DNA of 64,000 nt, from the NCBI RefSeq assembly GCF_900114705.1, contig NZ_FOTW01000025.1:1-64000 (forward strand), given 5' to 3'. The position numbers and the translations under genes are program-made. This document shows, piece by piece, positions 1 to 8,092 of this stretch (position 1 is the stretch's first letter; every line of letters begins with the position of its first letter). This DNA is from Rugamonas rubra. GTDB taxonomy: Bacteria > Pseudomonadota > Gammaproteobacteria > Burkholderiales > Burkholderiaceae_D. Under the pieces are notes generated by a model that was given only the letters and a program-made list of their open reading frames with translations, was not told where the DNA came from and ran no database searches.

Positions 1-1200
1 GGCAACGGCGACACGGTGCGGCAGATCGGCAGCGTGCTCAGCGGCGGCAGCATCGCCGCCACCAGCGGGCGCGACACGCTGGTCAAGGCCAGCACGGTGG
101 TGGCCGACGGAAAGGTCAGCATCAACGCCAAGGGCGACCTGAGCATCGTCAGCGCGGCCGACCGCGACACGGGCGACTACGCCACCAGCAGCAAGAAGTC
201 GGGCACCATCGGCAGCAACTTCCAGCCGGCCATCGGCACCGTCAAGACCACCACCGACGGCAAGCACGCCAACAGCACCCAGGTCGGCAGCCAGATCGCC
301 AGCCTGGGCGGCGACGTCGAGCTGACGGCGGGCGGGCGTTACACGCAGACGGCCAGCCAGGTCAAGGCGCCCGGGGGCGACATCGCCATCACGGCCAAGG
401 ACGTGCTGGTCAACGCCGGGTATAGCACGACCGACAGCACCGACCACATGACATATGCCAAGACGGCGATCGGCGGCACGGTCAGCGTGCCGCTGATTAA
501 CGCGGTGAAGGGCATCAAGGGAATGGTCGATGCAGGCAAGACCACCAAAGACTCGCGGATGCAGGCGTTGGCAGCAACAAACATCGCCGCAAACGCATTC
601 GACGGTATTGACAGCGCGGCGGACCTGGCGAAAGGTGATATGACGGGGATCAAGATTAGCGTCAGCCTTGGCAATACCAAAAGCGAAAGCAATACTGTGC
701 AGAGTGCCAACGTCGCGGTGGGTTCGACCATCGCGGCCGGCGGCAGCGTCAACATCAAAGCGACGGGCGGCGGCAAGGAGAGCAACATCACCGCCATCGG
801 CTCCGACATCAGCGCCGGCAAGGACATCACTTTGTTTGCGGACAATAAGGTCAATCTGTTGGCTGCCGAAAGCACGGTGAGCCAGCACAGCACCAATAGC
901 TCGAGTGGCACCAGCATCGGCATAGGAATTGCGTTCGGAGGCGCGCAGACCGGCATGACGTTCGACTTCGCAGCGTCCAAGGCGCGTGGCAGCGCCGACG
1001 GCGACGACTTAAGCCACAGCAATAGCCATGTCAAGGGCGGCGGCGTGGTCACGGTGACCAGCGGCGGCGACACCAATGTTAAGGGAGGTGTGATCTCGGG
1101 TGAGAAGGTGGTGGCGCAGATCGGCGGCAGTTTCAACGTCGAAAGCCGGCAAGACAGCAGCAAGTACGCGAGCAAGCAGGTCAGTGCAGGGTTCAACGTC
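1..1200 (+). CDS. Filamentous hemagglutinin / CdiA-type exoprotein, 5' half (gene cut by an IS element)
   Basis: The open frame runs in from the left edge of the window, so the true N-terminus with its secretion signal and TPS domain lies outside. About 400 residues are visible. They consist of alternating short beta-strand repeats (GGSIAATSGRD, GGDVELTAGGRY, AGKDITLFADNKVNLLAAES) typical of the hemagglutinin-repeat region that forms the beta-helical stalk of two-partner-secreted FHA/CdiA proteins. The native frame stops contributing at V400 (codon 1198-1200). The open frame then reads seven codons into the insertion sequence and stops at 1219-1221. The continuation is at 4912-6438 in the same frame. 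As it stands the gene would give a truncated stalk without the C-terminal effector. Family assignment is firm; whether it acts as an adhesin or a contact-dependent inhibitor is inferred from the C-terminus. Confidence 0.9.
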
Positions 1201-1250
1201 TATAGTGGATCCACATTTTGAGACAGTGATCGCAGGGTAGTTTAAGCTGT
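1198..1250 (+). repeat. Left end of IS3-family element with 3-bp target duplication
   Basis: GTC at 1198-1200 is the left copy of the target-site duplication; the right copy is at 4909-4911. The element begins TATAGTGGATCCA at 1201. Its first ~45 bases match the reverse complement of the right end (TAAAGTGGACCCA) with scattered mismatches, and both ends share GTTTAAGCTGT at the inner edge. A 3-bp duplication fits the IS3 family. Confidence 0.85.
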
Positions 1251-1273
1251 CGTCCTCGAAGGGATGACAGCAA

Positions 1274-1564
1274 ATGAGTGAAACGAAAAAGCGCAAGGTG
1301 CACACGCCGGAACTCAAGGCCAAGGTCGGCTTGGAGGCGGTGCGCGGGGTGAAGACGATCACCGAAATCGCGCAGGCGTATGGGGTACATCCGCAACTGG
1401 TCGGGCAGTGGAAGAAGGAGATTCTTGAATCGGCCGGTGCCCTGTTCGAGACCAAACGCGGCCCCAAGCCGGCCGAGGACAAGAGTGGCGAGGACCGCCT
1501 GTACAGCGAGATAGGCCGGCTGAAGATGGAAAATGACTGGCTCAAAAAAAAGTTGGGAGTGTGA
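1274..1564 (+). CDS. IS3-family transposase OrfA (HTH DNA-binding subunit)
   Basis: A 96-residue protein with a helix-turn-helix in the first ~50 residues (core ITEIAQAYGVHPQLVGQWKKE), followed by a leucine/charged helix ending DWLKKKLGV. This is the classic OrfA layout: terminal-repeat binding plus a leucine zipper for multimerisation. The ATG at 1274 is preceded by a weak purine-rich stretch. The last codons contain the A-rich slippery run that allows fusion to OrfB. Length and sequence are normal, so this subunit is probably functional even though orfB downstream is split by the intron. Confidence 0.93.
   Translation: MSETKKRKVHTPELKAKVGLEAVRGVKTITEIAQAYGVHPQLVGQWKKEILESAGALFETKRGPKPAEDKSGEDRLYSEIGRLKMENDWLKKKLGV
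1544..1552 (+). other. Programmed -1 ribosomal frameshift site (orfA/orfB)
   Basis: Eight A residues followed by G (1544-1552) contain the A-AAA-AAG heptamer in the orfA zero frame. A -1 slip here moves ribosomes into the orfB frame, which is open across this site, and would yield the OrfAB fusion transposase. The placement just before the orfA stop (1562-1564) is standard for IS3 elements. Confidence 0.75.
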
Positions 1565-1969
1565 CCACCGAAGCCAGGATGGACTGGATCGACGGCGCTG
1601 AGGAACTTCCCTTGAGCCGACAGTGCGAGCTGGCGGAAGTGCCGCGCGCGACGGTGTACCGGCGGCTCACCGCCAAGGTGTCGCAGGACGCGGCCCCGGA
1701 GGACTTGCTGCTGTGCCGGCTGATCGACGAGGAATACACGTGCCGGCCGTTCTACGGCAGCCGGCGCATGGTGGTGTTCCTGCGCACGGCGGGCCATGTC
1801 GTCAACCGCAAGCGCGTGCAGCGATTGATGCGCAGCATGGGGCTGGCGGGCATGGCGCCAGGGCCGAACACGAGCAAGGCGCATCCTCAGCACAAGGTCT
1901 ATCCGTACCTTCTGCGGGGCGTGCCCGTGGCGCGGCCGAATCAGGTGTGGAGCACGGACATAACGTATA
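1561..1969 (+). CDS. IS3-family transposase OrfB, exon 1 (N-terminal part)
   Basis: GTG start at 1561 overlaps the end of orfA by 4 bp; it may also be translated only as an OrfAB fusion. About 136 residues are encoded before the group II intron. They include the IS3 HTH_21 region (RRLTAKVSQ.. YGSRRMVVFLRTAGHVVNRKRVQRLM) and the start of the rve integrase core, VWSTDITY, which contains the first catalytic Asp of the DDE triad. The intron enters one base into the Ile codon after this motif. Splicing would join it to 4252 to give a 303-residue protein, the usual OrfB length. Unspliced, the frame ends at 2005-2007 after a dozen intron-encoded residues. Confidence 0.9.
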
Positions 1970-2289
1970 GTACGCCCAGCCAGCGTAGCCCGCCTGCATG
2001 GGGGTGAAGCTGCTTGAGCATGTCTGGAATGCAGTGCCCGACTGTGTTTTTTTTTCGGGAAATGCCCTTCTTCTGCTACGAGAGGAAGTGAGCCGAAGCG
2101 GCGGTGACTTGCCGACACTGGCAAGGTGACGAAGTCCGTGGGAAACGGGGTTTGCGGCGAAGCGGTTACGCCAAGATGAACCTCTAGGCTGAGCATGGGA
2201 CGGTTGAGGAACACGAACCTATTAATCCGTACCTGAGGGTTGAAATGTCACCCCTGCCTACACCGTTTAACAGGCAGGACGGGGATTGG

Positions 2290-2314
2290 TTTTAGCTACA
2301 TGTACGAGCTAAAA
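2290..2314 (+). ncRNA. Group II intron domain I hairpin carrying the likely EBS1 loop
   Basis: TTTTAGCT (2290-2297) pairs perfectly with AGCTAAAA (2307-2314), leaving a 9-nt loop. TGTACG in the loop (2301-2306) is complementary to the six bases just before the 5' splice site, CGTATA (1964-1969), with one T-G wobble. This is the expected geometry of the EBS1-IBS1 interaction used for splicing and retrohoming. Confidence 0.7.
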
Positions 2315-2628
2315 ATCACGAGTGCTGGGCAGACAGCTACGCTGCCCGGCATGGCGTCTTGGAGAGCGCGTAGCTAGGCCATGACATCCGCGACGACTTG
2401 CGGAAAGCAAGGATAAAGGCTGCGATAGGCAACCTCGCCCATGCGTTGAGTCCAGCATGTGAACTGGGGAATGTTTGCACAGATGCCAAGGGAGTGTGCC
2501 CCCGATGATGTGCAAGCTGGCGGAGCCTCCGTAGTAGTCCGAGACCGGGAGATCCGGCCACATGGCGAAGGGGGGCAGTTTAAGTGGTTTGCTTGGTCGA
2601 TTAACTGACCACAATGAGGTGAAGACCT

Positions 2629-4161
2629 TTGATAATCAGTGAAATGCAAAGCAAACTGGCGACATGGTCGACGGAGAACAATGAACGCAAGTTCGACCGT
2701 CTCCTGAGGCTGGTCGCCGACATAGCTTGGCTTAGTGAAGCGGCTCGTATTACGCTGGCCTCCAGCGGAGCCAAGACGCCAGGCGTTGACGGCATCGGCA
2801 AAGTTCAGATGGAAGAGAATCTCCACGCTGAACTTGCGACGATCCGTACCGAGCTGTTGGCGGGGGCGTATAACCCGTTGCCAGCGCGACGAGTACTGAT
2901 TCCGAAAGCGAACGGCAAAATGAGGCCACTGGGCATTCCTTGTCTTCGTGATCGAATTGTGCAGCGGGCCATTCTGATGGTGATGGAGCCGATATGGGAA
3001 AGCGATTTCCATCCGGCGTCATATGGATTCAGACCGGCCCGTAGTGTGCACCACGCGATACGTACGGTGAAACTTCAACTGCAAGATGGTGGTGCTGAAA
3101 GTACCGCAGGCCGCTGGGTGATCGAGGGTGATCTCGCCAGCTATTTCGATACCGTACATCACCGCTTGCTCATGAAGGGAATTCGTAGGCGTATCGCCGA
3201 TCAGCGCTTGCTGGCACTGCTCTGGAAATTCATCAAGGCAGGATGCGTTGATCACGGTCTGTTTCGAGCAGCAAGCGAAGGCGTTCCGCAAGGCGGGGTA
3301 ATTTCACCGTTGCTGTCCAATATCATGTTGCACGAGTTCGATACTTGGATGGAGATGAATTACCTCTGCAAGAAGGTGCGCAAAGACCGGTGGGCGTGGA
3401 ACTTCGGTATTCTCAATCGGCGGCCCATTGCCGTGCGGGAGAACCGGCAATGGATACCAGCAATATCGTATTGTCGATACGCAGATGACTTTGTTGTGGT
3501 CGTAAAGGGGACCAAGGCGCAAGCGGAAGCAGTACGTGAAGCGTGTCGCGGGTTTCTGGAGGGCCATCTCAAACTGACGCTGAACATGGAGAAGACCCAT
3601 GTTACGCACGTCAACGATGGCTTCGTTTTTCTCGGCCATCGCATCATCCGCAAGCGAGGACCACGCGGCCGCATGCGGCCTGTTAGCACAATACCGTGGG
3701 AAAAGTACCGACGCTTTGCCGAGAAACTGGTCAAGCAACTGTCGGGCGATTACGGTGGAAACCGGATTGATGTCGTGGAAAGTCTGAATCGGCAACTTGC
3801 GGGATGGGCGAACTTCTATCAGTACACCGACTTTACGGCCACCATGTTCAGCAAGATGGACCGCACCGTCTTCTGGAAATTCGGGTATTGGCTTGCGCGT
3901 AAGTATCGGCGGGGCTTCCCGTCACTGATGCGCGACCATGTCTGTGAACCAGAACCGGGGCAAGCAAAGACATGGGTAGTGGAAGGCCGCAACAGTCGTG
4001 GTTGGTATGGGGCGATAGCGCTTCGGCGCCTCATCACAAGCCGCAAGGGGCGATTCAAATGGCGGACCCCGTCGGAAAATCCATACATCGTACGTGGCGA
4101 GGCGCGACGAACCATTGAGTCGCGCTACGCAGATGTTGCCTTTGCTATGAGCAGCACTTAA
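2629..4161 (+). CDS. ltrA: Group II intron reverse transcriptase / maturase (LtrA-like)
   Basis: 510 residues encoded within intron domain IV. The RT domain spans roughly residues 60-330: PKANGKMRPLGIPCLRDRIVQRAI, YGFRPARSVHHAI, EGVPQGGVISPLLSNI, and the catalytic CRYADDFVVV box. The maturase X domain follows (SLNRQLAGWANFYQYTD and downstream). No HNH endonuclease Cys pairs are visible at the C-terminus, so this appears to be an endonuclease-minus type that would rely on nicked or replicating DNA for mobility. A TTG at 2629 with AGGTGA about 10 bases upstream fits as the start; ATG at 2644 is the alternative. The frame is complete with an intact active site. The protein should promote splicing and retrohoming of its own intron. 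Confidence 0.93.
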   Translation: MIISEMQSKLATWSTENNERKFDRLLRLVADIAWLSEAARITLASSGAKTPGVDGIGKVQMEENLHAELATIRTELLAGAYNPLPARRVLIPKANGKMRPLGIPCLRDRIVQRAILMVMEPIWESDFHPASYGFRPARSVHHAIRTVKLQLQDGGAESTAGRWVIEGDLASYFDTVHHRLLMKGIRRRIADQRLLALLWKFIKAGCVDHGLFRAASEGVPQGGVISPLLSNIMLHEFDTWMEMNYLCKKVRKDRWAWNFGILNRRPIAVRENRQWIPAISYCRYADDFVVVVKGTKAQAEAVREACRGFLEGHLKLTLNMEKTHVTHVNDGFVFLGHRIIRKRGPRGRMRPVSTIPWEKYRRFAEKLVKQLSGDYGGNRIDVVESLNRQLAGWANFYQYTDFTATMFSKMDRTVFWKFGYWLARKYRRGFPSLMRDHVCEPEPGQAKTWVVEGRNSRGWYGAIALRRLITSRKGRFKWRTPSENPYIVRGEARRTIESRYADVAFAMSST

Positions 4162-4166
4162 ATGGA

Positions 4167-4251
4167 GAGCCGGATGCATTGAGAGGTGCAAGTCCGGTTC
4201 GGAGAGGAGAGGCAGGGAAATAGTTCAACTACGCCCTGCCTCTTACTCTAC
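4167..4251 (+). ncRNA. Group II intron domains V and VI
   Basis: Domain V is the 34-nt hairpin at 4167-4200, starting GAGCCGG and ending CCGGTTC, the catalytic core of the ribozyme. Domain VI follows with a GAGGCAGGG / CCCTGCCTC stem that would hold the branch-point A, and the intron ends in AC at 4250-4251. The downstream exon starts TCAGG at 4252. Confidence 0.85.
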
Positions 4252-4754
4252 TCAGGCTGGCGCGCGGCTTCGCCTACCTGGTGGCCGTGATCGACTGGTA
4301 CAGCCGCAAGGTGCTGTCCTGGCGCATCAGCAACAGCATGGACGCATCGTTCTGCGTGGACTGCCTGGAGGATGCCCTGCGTGAGCATGGCAAGCCCGAG
4401 ATCTTCAACAGCGACCAGGGTTCGCAGTTCACAAGCAAGGCGTTCACGGACGTGCTCAAACGCGAAGGTGTGGACATCAGCATGGACGGGCGCGGGCGGG
4501 CCTTGGACAACATCTTCGTCGAGCGCCTGTGGCGCAACGTCAAATACGAGGACGTGTACTTGAAGGGCTACGCCAACATGGCCGAGCTGATGGTCGGATT
4601 GGCGCAATACTTCGCGTTCTACAACGCGGAGCGACCGCACCAGTCCCTCGGATACGAGACGCCGGCCGGCGTCTATCGCAGTGGAATCGGCGGTGGTGCG
4701 CTGATCATCGACAAGTATGGCAGTGTGGAAATGGCCGTGCTCGAAGCGGCGTGA
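4252..4754 (+). CDS. IS3-family transposase OrfB, exon 2 (catalytic C-terminal part)
   Basis: Continuation of OrfB after the intron, about 167 residues. It carries the remaining catalytic residues of the DDE integrase core: the second Asp in NSDQGSQFTS and the Glu in DNIFVERLWRNVKYEDVY, plus the conserved C-terminal FYNAERPHQSLGYETPAGVY block. Spliced to 1561-1969 it gives a full 303-residue OrfB. Without splicing no start signal serves this piece, so it is not expected to be made alone. Confidence 0.9.
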
Positions 4755-4860
4755 ACGCGGCAAGCCCTGCCGGGGGCGGCCCCTGGAGGATGGAGCTCTC
4801 CAGCGGCGTCGAAGTGGGATCACGGGGCAGCGCCGACCAGCTGCAGTATTGGAAACGGAC

Positions 4861-4911
4861 ACAGCTTAAACTCGCTGAAAAACTGTCTTGACCGATGGGT
4901 CCACTTTAGTC
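4861..4911 (+). repeat. Right end of IS3-family element with 3-bp target duplication
   Basis: The right inverted repeat ends TGGGTCCACTTTA at 4908 and mirrors the left end at 1201. The following GTC (4909-4911) is the second copy of the target duplication. Confidence 0.85.
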
Positions 4912-6438
4912 AGCATTTGCCCGCCGCCGGTTTGTGTCGGAGCCAGCACGGTAGGCGCCAGCTTCAGCAAAGCCAAGGCGCAGGGAGACTTCCTCAGCGT
5001 GATCGAGCAGAGCGGCATCAAGGCCGGCGATGGCGGTTTTCAGCTCAATGTGACCGGCAAGACGCAGTTGGACGGCGGCGTGGTGTCCAGTTCGGACAAG
5101 GCCATCGCGGCGGGCGCCAATTTCTTGAACACGGCGGCCTTGACCACCAGCGACATCGCAAACCACGCCAGCGCATCGGCTAGCAGCAGTGGGTATAGTC
5201 TCAGCAGTGATATGTTCCAGAAAGGTAAGTACGGTGCCAGCAAGGGCGTGCTGACCAATGCGCTGGGAAGCACCGGTGACGAGGGTGATTCATCCGGACA
5301 AACCCGCGGAGCCGTGAGTGTCGGCGCGGTGACGATCGGCGACGAGGCGTTGCAATTGCAGCTGAGCGGAAAGAGTAGTGCGGAAGCCATCGCCGGCCTG
5401 AACCGCGACACGGCCAATGCCCATGTCGTGGCACAAAAGCAGGATGTACAGAGCATGAAGGCGACTGTCGAGGCGGATCAGGCAATTAAGCAGGAGACCA
5501 TCAAGACCGTGACGAAGTTGACTGATGAGGCATATCGCTCCAGGATGGAGGTGGCGCCGGGCTTGTACAAAGTGGAATGCTTGGAGGCGTCGTGCGTGAA
5601 CGCCCCGAAGAGTGTCACTGGCACGTTGGCGACGATGGATGATGTTAAGAATGCAATCGATCCGAATACGGTAGTAAGCGTCAACGGTATTTTCAACACC
5701 CTGGATCGAGCATTGCAGCTGACATATCAAAATTCGGCGAATATCGACAAGACTCCCCAAAATCCGGACGGTGAAAAACCAAAAACGATATTTTTGATGC
5801 ACGTGGAGAAAGCCAATAACCCGCTGTCGGAGCTGATGGGGGTTGGCTATGAAAAGCTCATCAGTTCGTTGGACTATGGCGCGGCAAATTTTCTTGGTTA
5901 TACCAACGGAGCTGAAACCTATGCGCTCTTGCTGGCTAGCCGAGGCGACCTGCCGACTAACTCGCTAGGGCACAGCCGTGGTACATTGATACAGCAGAGC
6001 GCATTCACTATCTTGGCCAACCGCCTCAACGAGAGTGGCAATACATATACAAATACGAATTTGACAGTGCGCGGTGTGGGGGGCGCTGCCAATGTAAATG
6101 ACTATACTGCCGCCGCCGCTAAAATAATTAACAATCCAGCGAAGAATGAGTATATTACATACAGTTATTTTTCCAACGATCCTGTTTCAACATCGATATT
6201 TTCAGGTGCAAATCCCGGCTCGTGGACTGTGATGGATTTGTGGCAGGTCTATGACACCAGTCATAGTATGCATAGTTGTTATGGCAGCGGTGCGAAAGAT
6301 TGTACCCAAGTTGAGACGCCGCTTCCATTCGGTCCAAAAGGTACAACAACTGGAAATGCGATGTTGATCCAGTATTTTGGAGGCGTACGATTGGGCGAAG
6401 ATAAGACCAGTGGGAATGTAAATGAGGATAATAAATGA
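4909..6438 (+). CDS. Filamentous hemagglutinin / CdiA-type exoprotein, 3' half with hydrolase-like C-terminal toxin domain
   Basis: This is the in-frame continuation of 1-1200 after the IS. It begins with the family's Cys/Pro-rich SICPPPVCVGAS motif and an EQSGIKAGDGGF repeat. A helical, charged pre-toxin region follows (RDTANAHVVAQKQDV..). The last ~280 residues form a distinct domain with VNGIFNTLDRA, LMHVEKANN, NSLGHSRGTLIQQ (a G-x-S-x-G nucleophile elbow, Ser codon 5974-5976), YFSNDPVSTS and SHSMHSCYG. The order Ser, Asp, His suggests an alpha/beta-hydrolase (lipase/esterase-like) effector; that function is inference. The IS insertion separates it from its secretion signal, so it is probably not exported now. 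GC content falls towards the 3' end, as is usual for exchangeable toxin tips. A lipoprotein gene overlaps its stop by 4 bp and is the natural immunity candidate. Confidence 0.85.
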   Translation, partial: VSICPPPVCVGASTVGASFSKAKAQGDFLSVIEQSGIKAGDGGFQLNVTGKTQLDGGVVSSSDKAIAAGANFLNTAALTTSDIANHASASASSSGYSLSSDMFQKGKYGASKGVLTNALGSTGDEGDSSGQTRGAVSVGAVTIGDEALQLQLSGKSSAEAIAGLNRDTANAHVVAQKQDVQSMKATVEADQAIKQETIKTVTKLTDEAYRSRMEVAPGLYKVECLEASCVNAPKSVTGTLATMDDVKNAIDPNTVVSVNGIFNTLDRALQLTYQNSANIDKTPQNPDGEKPKTIFLMHVEKANNPLSELMGVGYEKLISSLDYGAANFLGYTNGAETYALLLASRGDLPTNSLGHSRGTLIQQSAFTILANRLNESGNTYTNTNLTVRGVGGAANVNDYTAAAAKIINNPAKNEYITYSYFSNDPVSTSIFSGANPGSWTVMDLWQVYDTSHSMHSCYGSGAKDCTQVETPLPFGPKGTTTGNAMLIQYFGGVRLGEDKTSGNVNEDNK

Positions 6439-7238
6439 GAATAATAATTATCGGCCTGATGGTGACAACACTTACAGCCTGCAGCGTTCAGCAATTTGTG
6501 ACGAAAAATGACGAGAAATATTTACGTCCCGGCGCCCTAGATTTGCCGTTGGGAAGGATCTATAACACGTATCAGTTAAATTTTTTGAATAAGTATCGCA
6601 TCGCATATCAATGGCCTGCAAATGCCGCGACATGTAGGATGGGGGCACTACCAACATTGCACGTCGATAGGCGATATTTCGGCGAAGTTTTTGAAGTTCC
6701 AGCCGTCTTTGAGGCGGACGGAAAGACATGGCAGATCAGTCCTAATCCTTCGAAGCCAGATAACGTTGACCGCTTTGTCCGCAGCGTAAAAATTATGAAC
6801 CCAACGTACGGAAAAATTAATGGCGTGCGCCAGAAAACCGGCGACGAAGAGATAGAGGTAGGTCTTCAGTCTATGTGCTTTGATTCTTGGTATGTGTCGA
6901 GTCATGCGCTGATAGTGCGTTTGCATAAATGGGACGTCGCAACTTGGCGTGCCAATTGGACATTGTGGAATCCTGCAGGAAAATGGTCACAACAGCGAGT
7001 TGGAGGCAATTTCTTATGGACCCAAACGATAGAAGAAAGTGCCTTAGCTCCACGACGACCTGGCGCCGCTGGGGGATGGTTTCAAGGCTGGTTAGTTCCC
7101 ATTGGTGACACCGGCTACACTATGGCTATCAGCCTCGGCGCCAGCCAGGAATCCTTGGAGTACCCGATTGAGCATGAACGGATGAAGACTACGTTGCGCC
7201 ACATAGTTGAGTCGGTCAGAATCGAACCTATGCCGTAA
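6435..7238 (+). CDS. Predicted lipoprotein, candidate immunity protein for the upstream toxin domain
   Basis: 267 residues. The N-terminus has a short hydrophobic signal ending in the lipobox LTAC (Cys16), so the mature protein is probably a lipid-anchored periplasmic protein. It is not recognised as a named family. The body contains aromatic-rich stretches (KWDVATWRANWTLWNPAGKWSQQ, GGWFQGWLVPIGDTG) and no enzyme motif. Its ATG overlaps the hemagglutinin stop (ATGA), implying translational coupling. A periplasmic or membrane-tethered immunity protein is what lipase-type antibacterial effectors usually need, so the position and topology support an immunity role, but this is inferred. Base composition is clearly more AT-rich than the chromosome core. 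A Lys-rich segment follows the signal. Confidence 0.75.
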   Translation: MRIIIIGLMVTTLTACSVQQFVTKNDEKYLRPGALDLPLGRIYNTYQLNFLNKYRIAYQWPANAATCRMGALPTLHVDRRYFGEVFEVPAVFEADGKTWQISPNPSKPDNVDRFVRSVKIMNPTYGKINGVRQKTGDEEIEVGLQSMCFDSWYVSSHALIVRLHKWDVATWRANWTLWNPAGKWSQQRVGGNFLWTQTIEESALAPRRPGAAGGWFQGWLVPIGDTGYTMAISLGASQESLEYPIEHERMKTTLRHIVESVRIEPMP

Positions 7239-7334
7239 TTTAACCTATAACCCATTGCAGATGAAAGTGCCACCCTTGACCCTCAACGCATCCAGCTACA
7301 ATTTGTCGCGCTCCGTTTTATTGAAGAAGGGAAT

Positions 7335-7685
7335 ATGAGTTACATTATTGTCGGCTTAAAAAATAGAAATCTTCCTAGTTCAGCAGAGAATTTGTCTGGA
7401 AATGGAACAAATAGTAAGGCCTGGGATGCATTTGGAGATATTCTTGATGAGGCTCTGCTAAATCATCAGGAAATACTGGGTAGCATAAAAAATGATGAAT
7501 GGATATATCAGAATGTATATTCCTTTATAGCGCTTGATGATGAGGAGTTCAATATTTCCATGAATGTAATAAATTCATGGATATCGACATTATTACATCC
7601 TACCGAATGGCAGAAATGGGGGGCTAAAGTATGGACGGACATCGTTGTTCCATTAATGATTAAGGATCATAGGTACGCGCAATAA
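7335..7685 (+). CDS. Small hypothetical protein in the toxin-immunity tail
   Basis: 116 residues, acidic, AT-rich codon use, no signal peptide or membrane segment. It starts at an ATG preceded by GAAGGGAAT, a good ribosome site. Not recognised. Residues such as WDAFGDILDEALLNHQEILGSI and EWQKWGAKVWTDIVVPLM suggest a compact mostly helical cytoplasmic protein. Its place just behind a CdiA-type toxin and its lipoprotein, in a low-GC tract, is typical of orphan immunity genes that remain after toxin-tip exchange; that is inference from context only. Confidence 0.6.
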   Translation: MSYIIVGLKNRNLPSSAENLSGNGTNSKAWDAFGDILDEALLNHQEILGSIKNDEWIYQNVYSFIALDDEEFNISMNVINSWISTLLHPTEWQKWGAKVWTDIVVPLMIKDHRYAQ

Positions 7686-7740
7686 TTAGAATCCATGCTA
7701 TTTTTAACCGAATATTGTGACATGGCGCGCGCGATGAGGC

Positions 7741-8092
7741 GAATTCAATCCGCAAGGCCCTTGGTCGCAGCAGCAAATTGTCGAGAATTCGAAGATCGGA
7801 AATCTGCCTCGTTCCGGATGCGGCCTTCCAGCATGATAAGTACATGCTCAAGGCCGACAATGTTTTTATCGTCGCCTTGGTGGACGACTATGTGGAACAG
7901 ATCGAGTTGACGCACACCGTCCCTGACGGCTCGGCGCTCGAGCTGCCGCTGTCGATGCAGGGCGAAAAGACCGTCAAGATCAGCGGCGGGTGCGTTCCCC
8001 AGAGCAAGGATGGCGCCGAGGTCGCCAGAGTGTGAAATTTTTCCTGGGGCAAAAAACAGATCGTCAAGGACGTGCGTTTTGAGTCCAATTGA
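7741..8092 (+). pseudogene. Decayed coding remnant (frameshift plus in-frame stop)
   Basis: Two overlapping frames read like pieces of one protein: EFNPQGPWSQQQIVENSKIGN from 7741, and LVPDAAFQHDKYMLKADNVFIV..EKTVKISGGCVPQ in the next frame from about 7805. A frameshift near 7795-7805 would join them. The second frame stops at TGA 8033-8035 but continues sensibly beyond it (NFSWGKKQIVKDVRFESN) to a second stop at 8090-8092. No start codon with a ribosome site is present. The family is not recognised. The GC-rich middle differs from its AT-rich surroundings, suggesting a fragment left by recombination at the toxin tip. Confidence 0.5.

Larger units (their letters stand above)
1970..4251 (+). 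mobile_element. Group II intron (retroelement) inserted in orfB
   Basis: A 2282-nt element in the sense orientation of orfB. The 5' end GTACGCCCAG matches the usual GUGCG-type start (for example GUGCGCCCAG of Ll.LtrB) except for A in place of G at position 3. The 3' end is a 34-nt domain V (4167-4200) plus a domain VI hairpin, ending CTCTAC. A reverse transcriptase/maturase is encoded in domain IV. Joining 1969 to 4252 regenerates an uninterrupted transposase frame (TDITY-IRLARGFAY), which fixes both splice sites to the base. A hairpin loop in domain I pairs with the 5' exon, so target recognition is also visible. The A at position 3 could weaken splicing, because positions 3-4 take part in the epsilon tertiary contact. 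Confidence 0.93.
1201..4908 (+). mobile_element. IS3-family insertion sequence, itself carrying a group II intron
   Basis: The element spans 3708 bp, of which 2282 bp are an inserted group II intron, leaving a 1426-bp IS, a normal IS3-family size. It has imperfect terminal inverted repeats, a 3-bp GTC target duplication, and overlapping orfA/orfB joined by a -1 frameshift signal. Removing 1201-4911 (the element plus one GTC) joins the two halves of the hemagglutinin gene in frame, giving a GFNV-SICPPPVC junction that resembles intact members of that family. No base has been lost at either junction, so the insertion looks recent. The exact subgroup cannot be assigned without comparison to an IS database. 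Confidence 0.92.

Noticed and set aside
2601..2628. Earlier start for the intron maturase
   Set aside because: There is a stop in frame just upstream and AGGTGA is correctly spaced for 2629.
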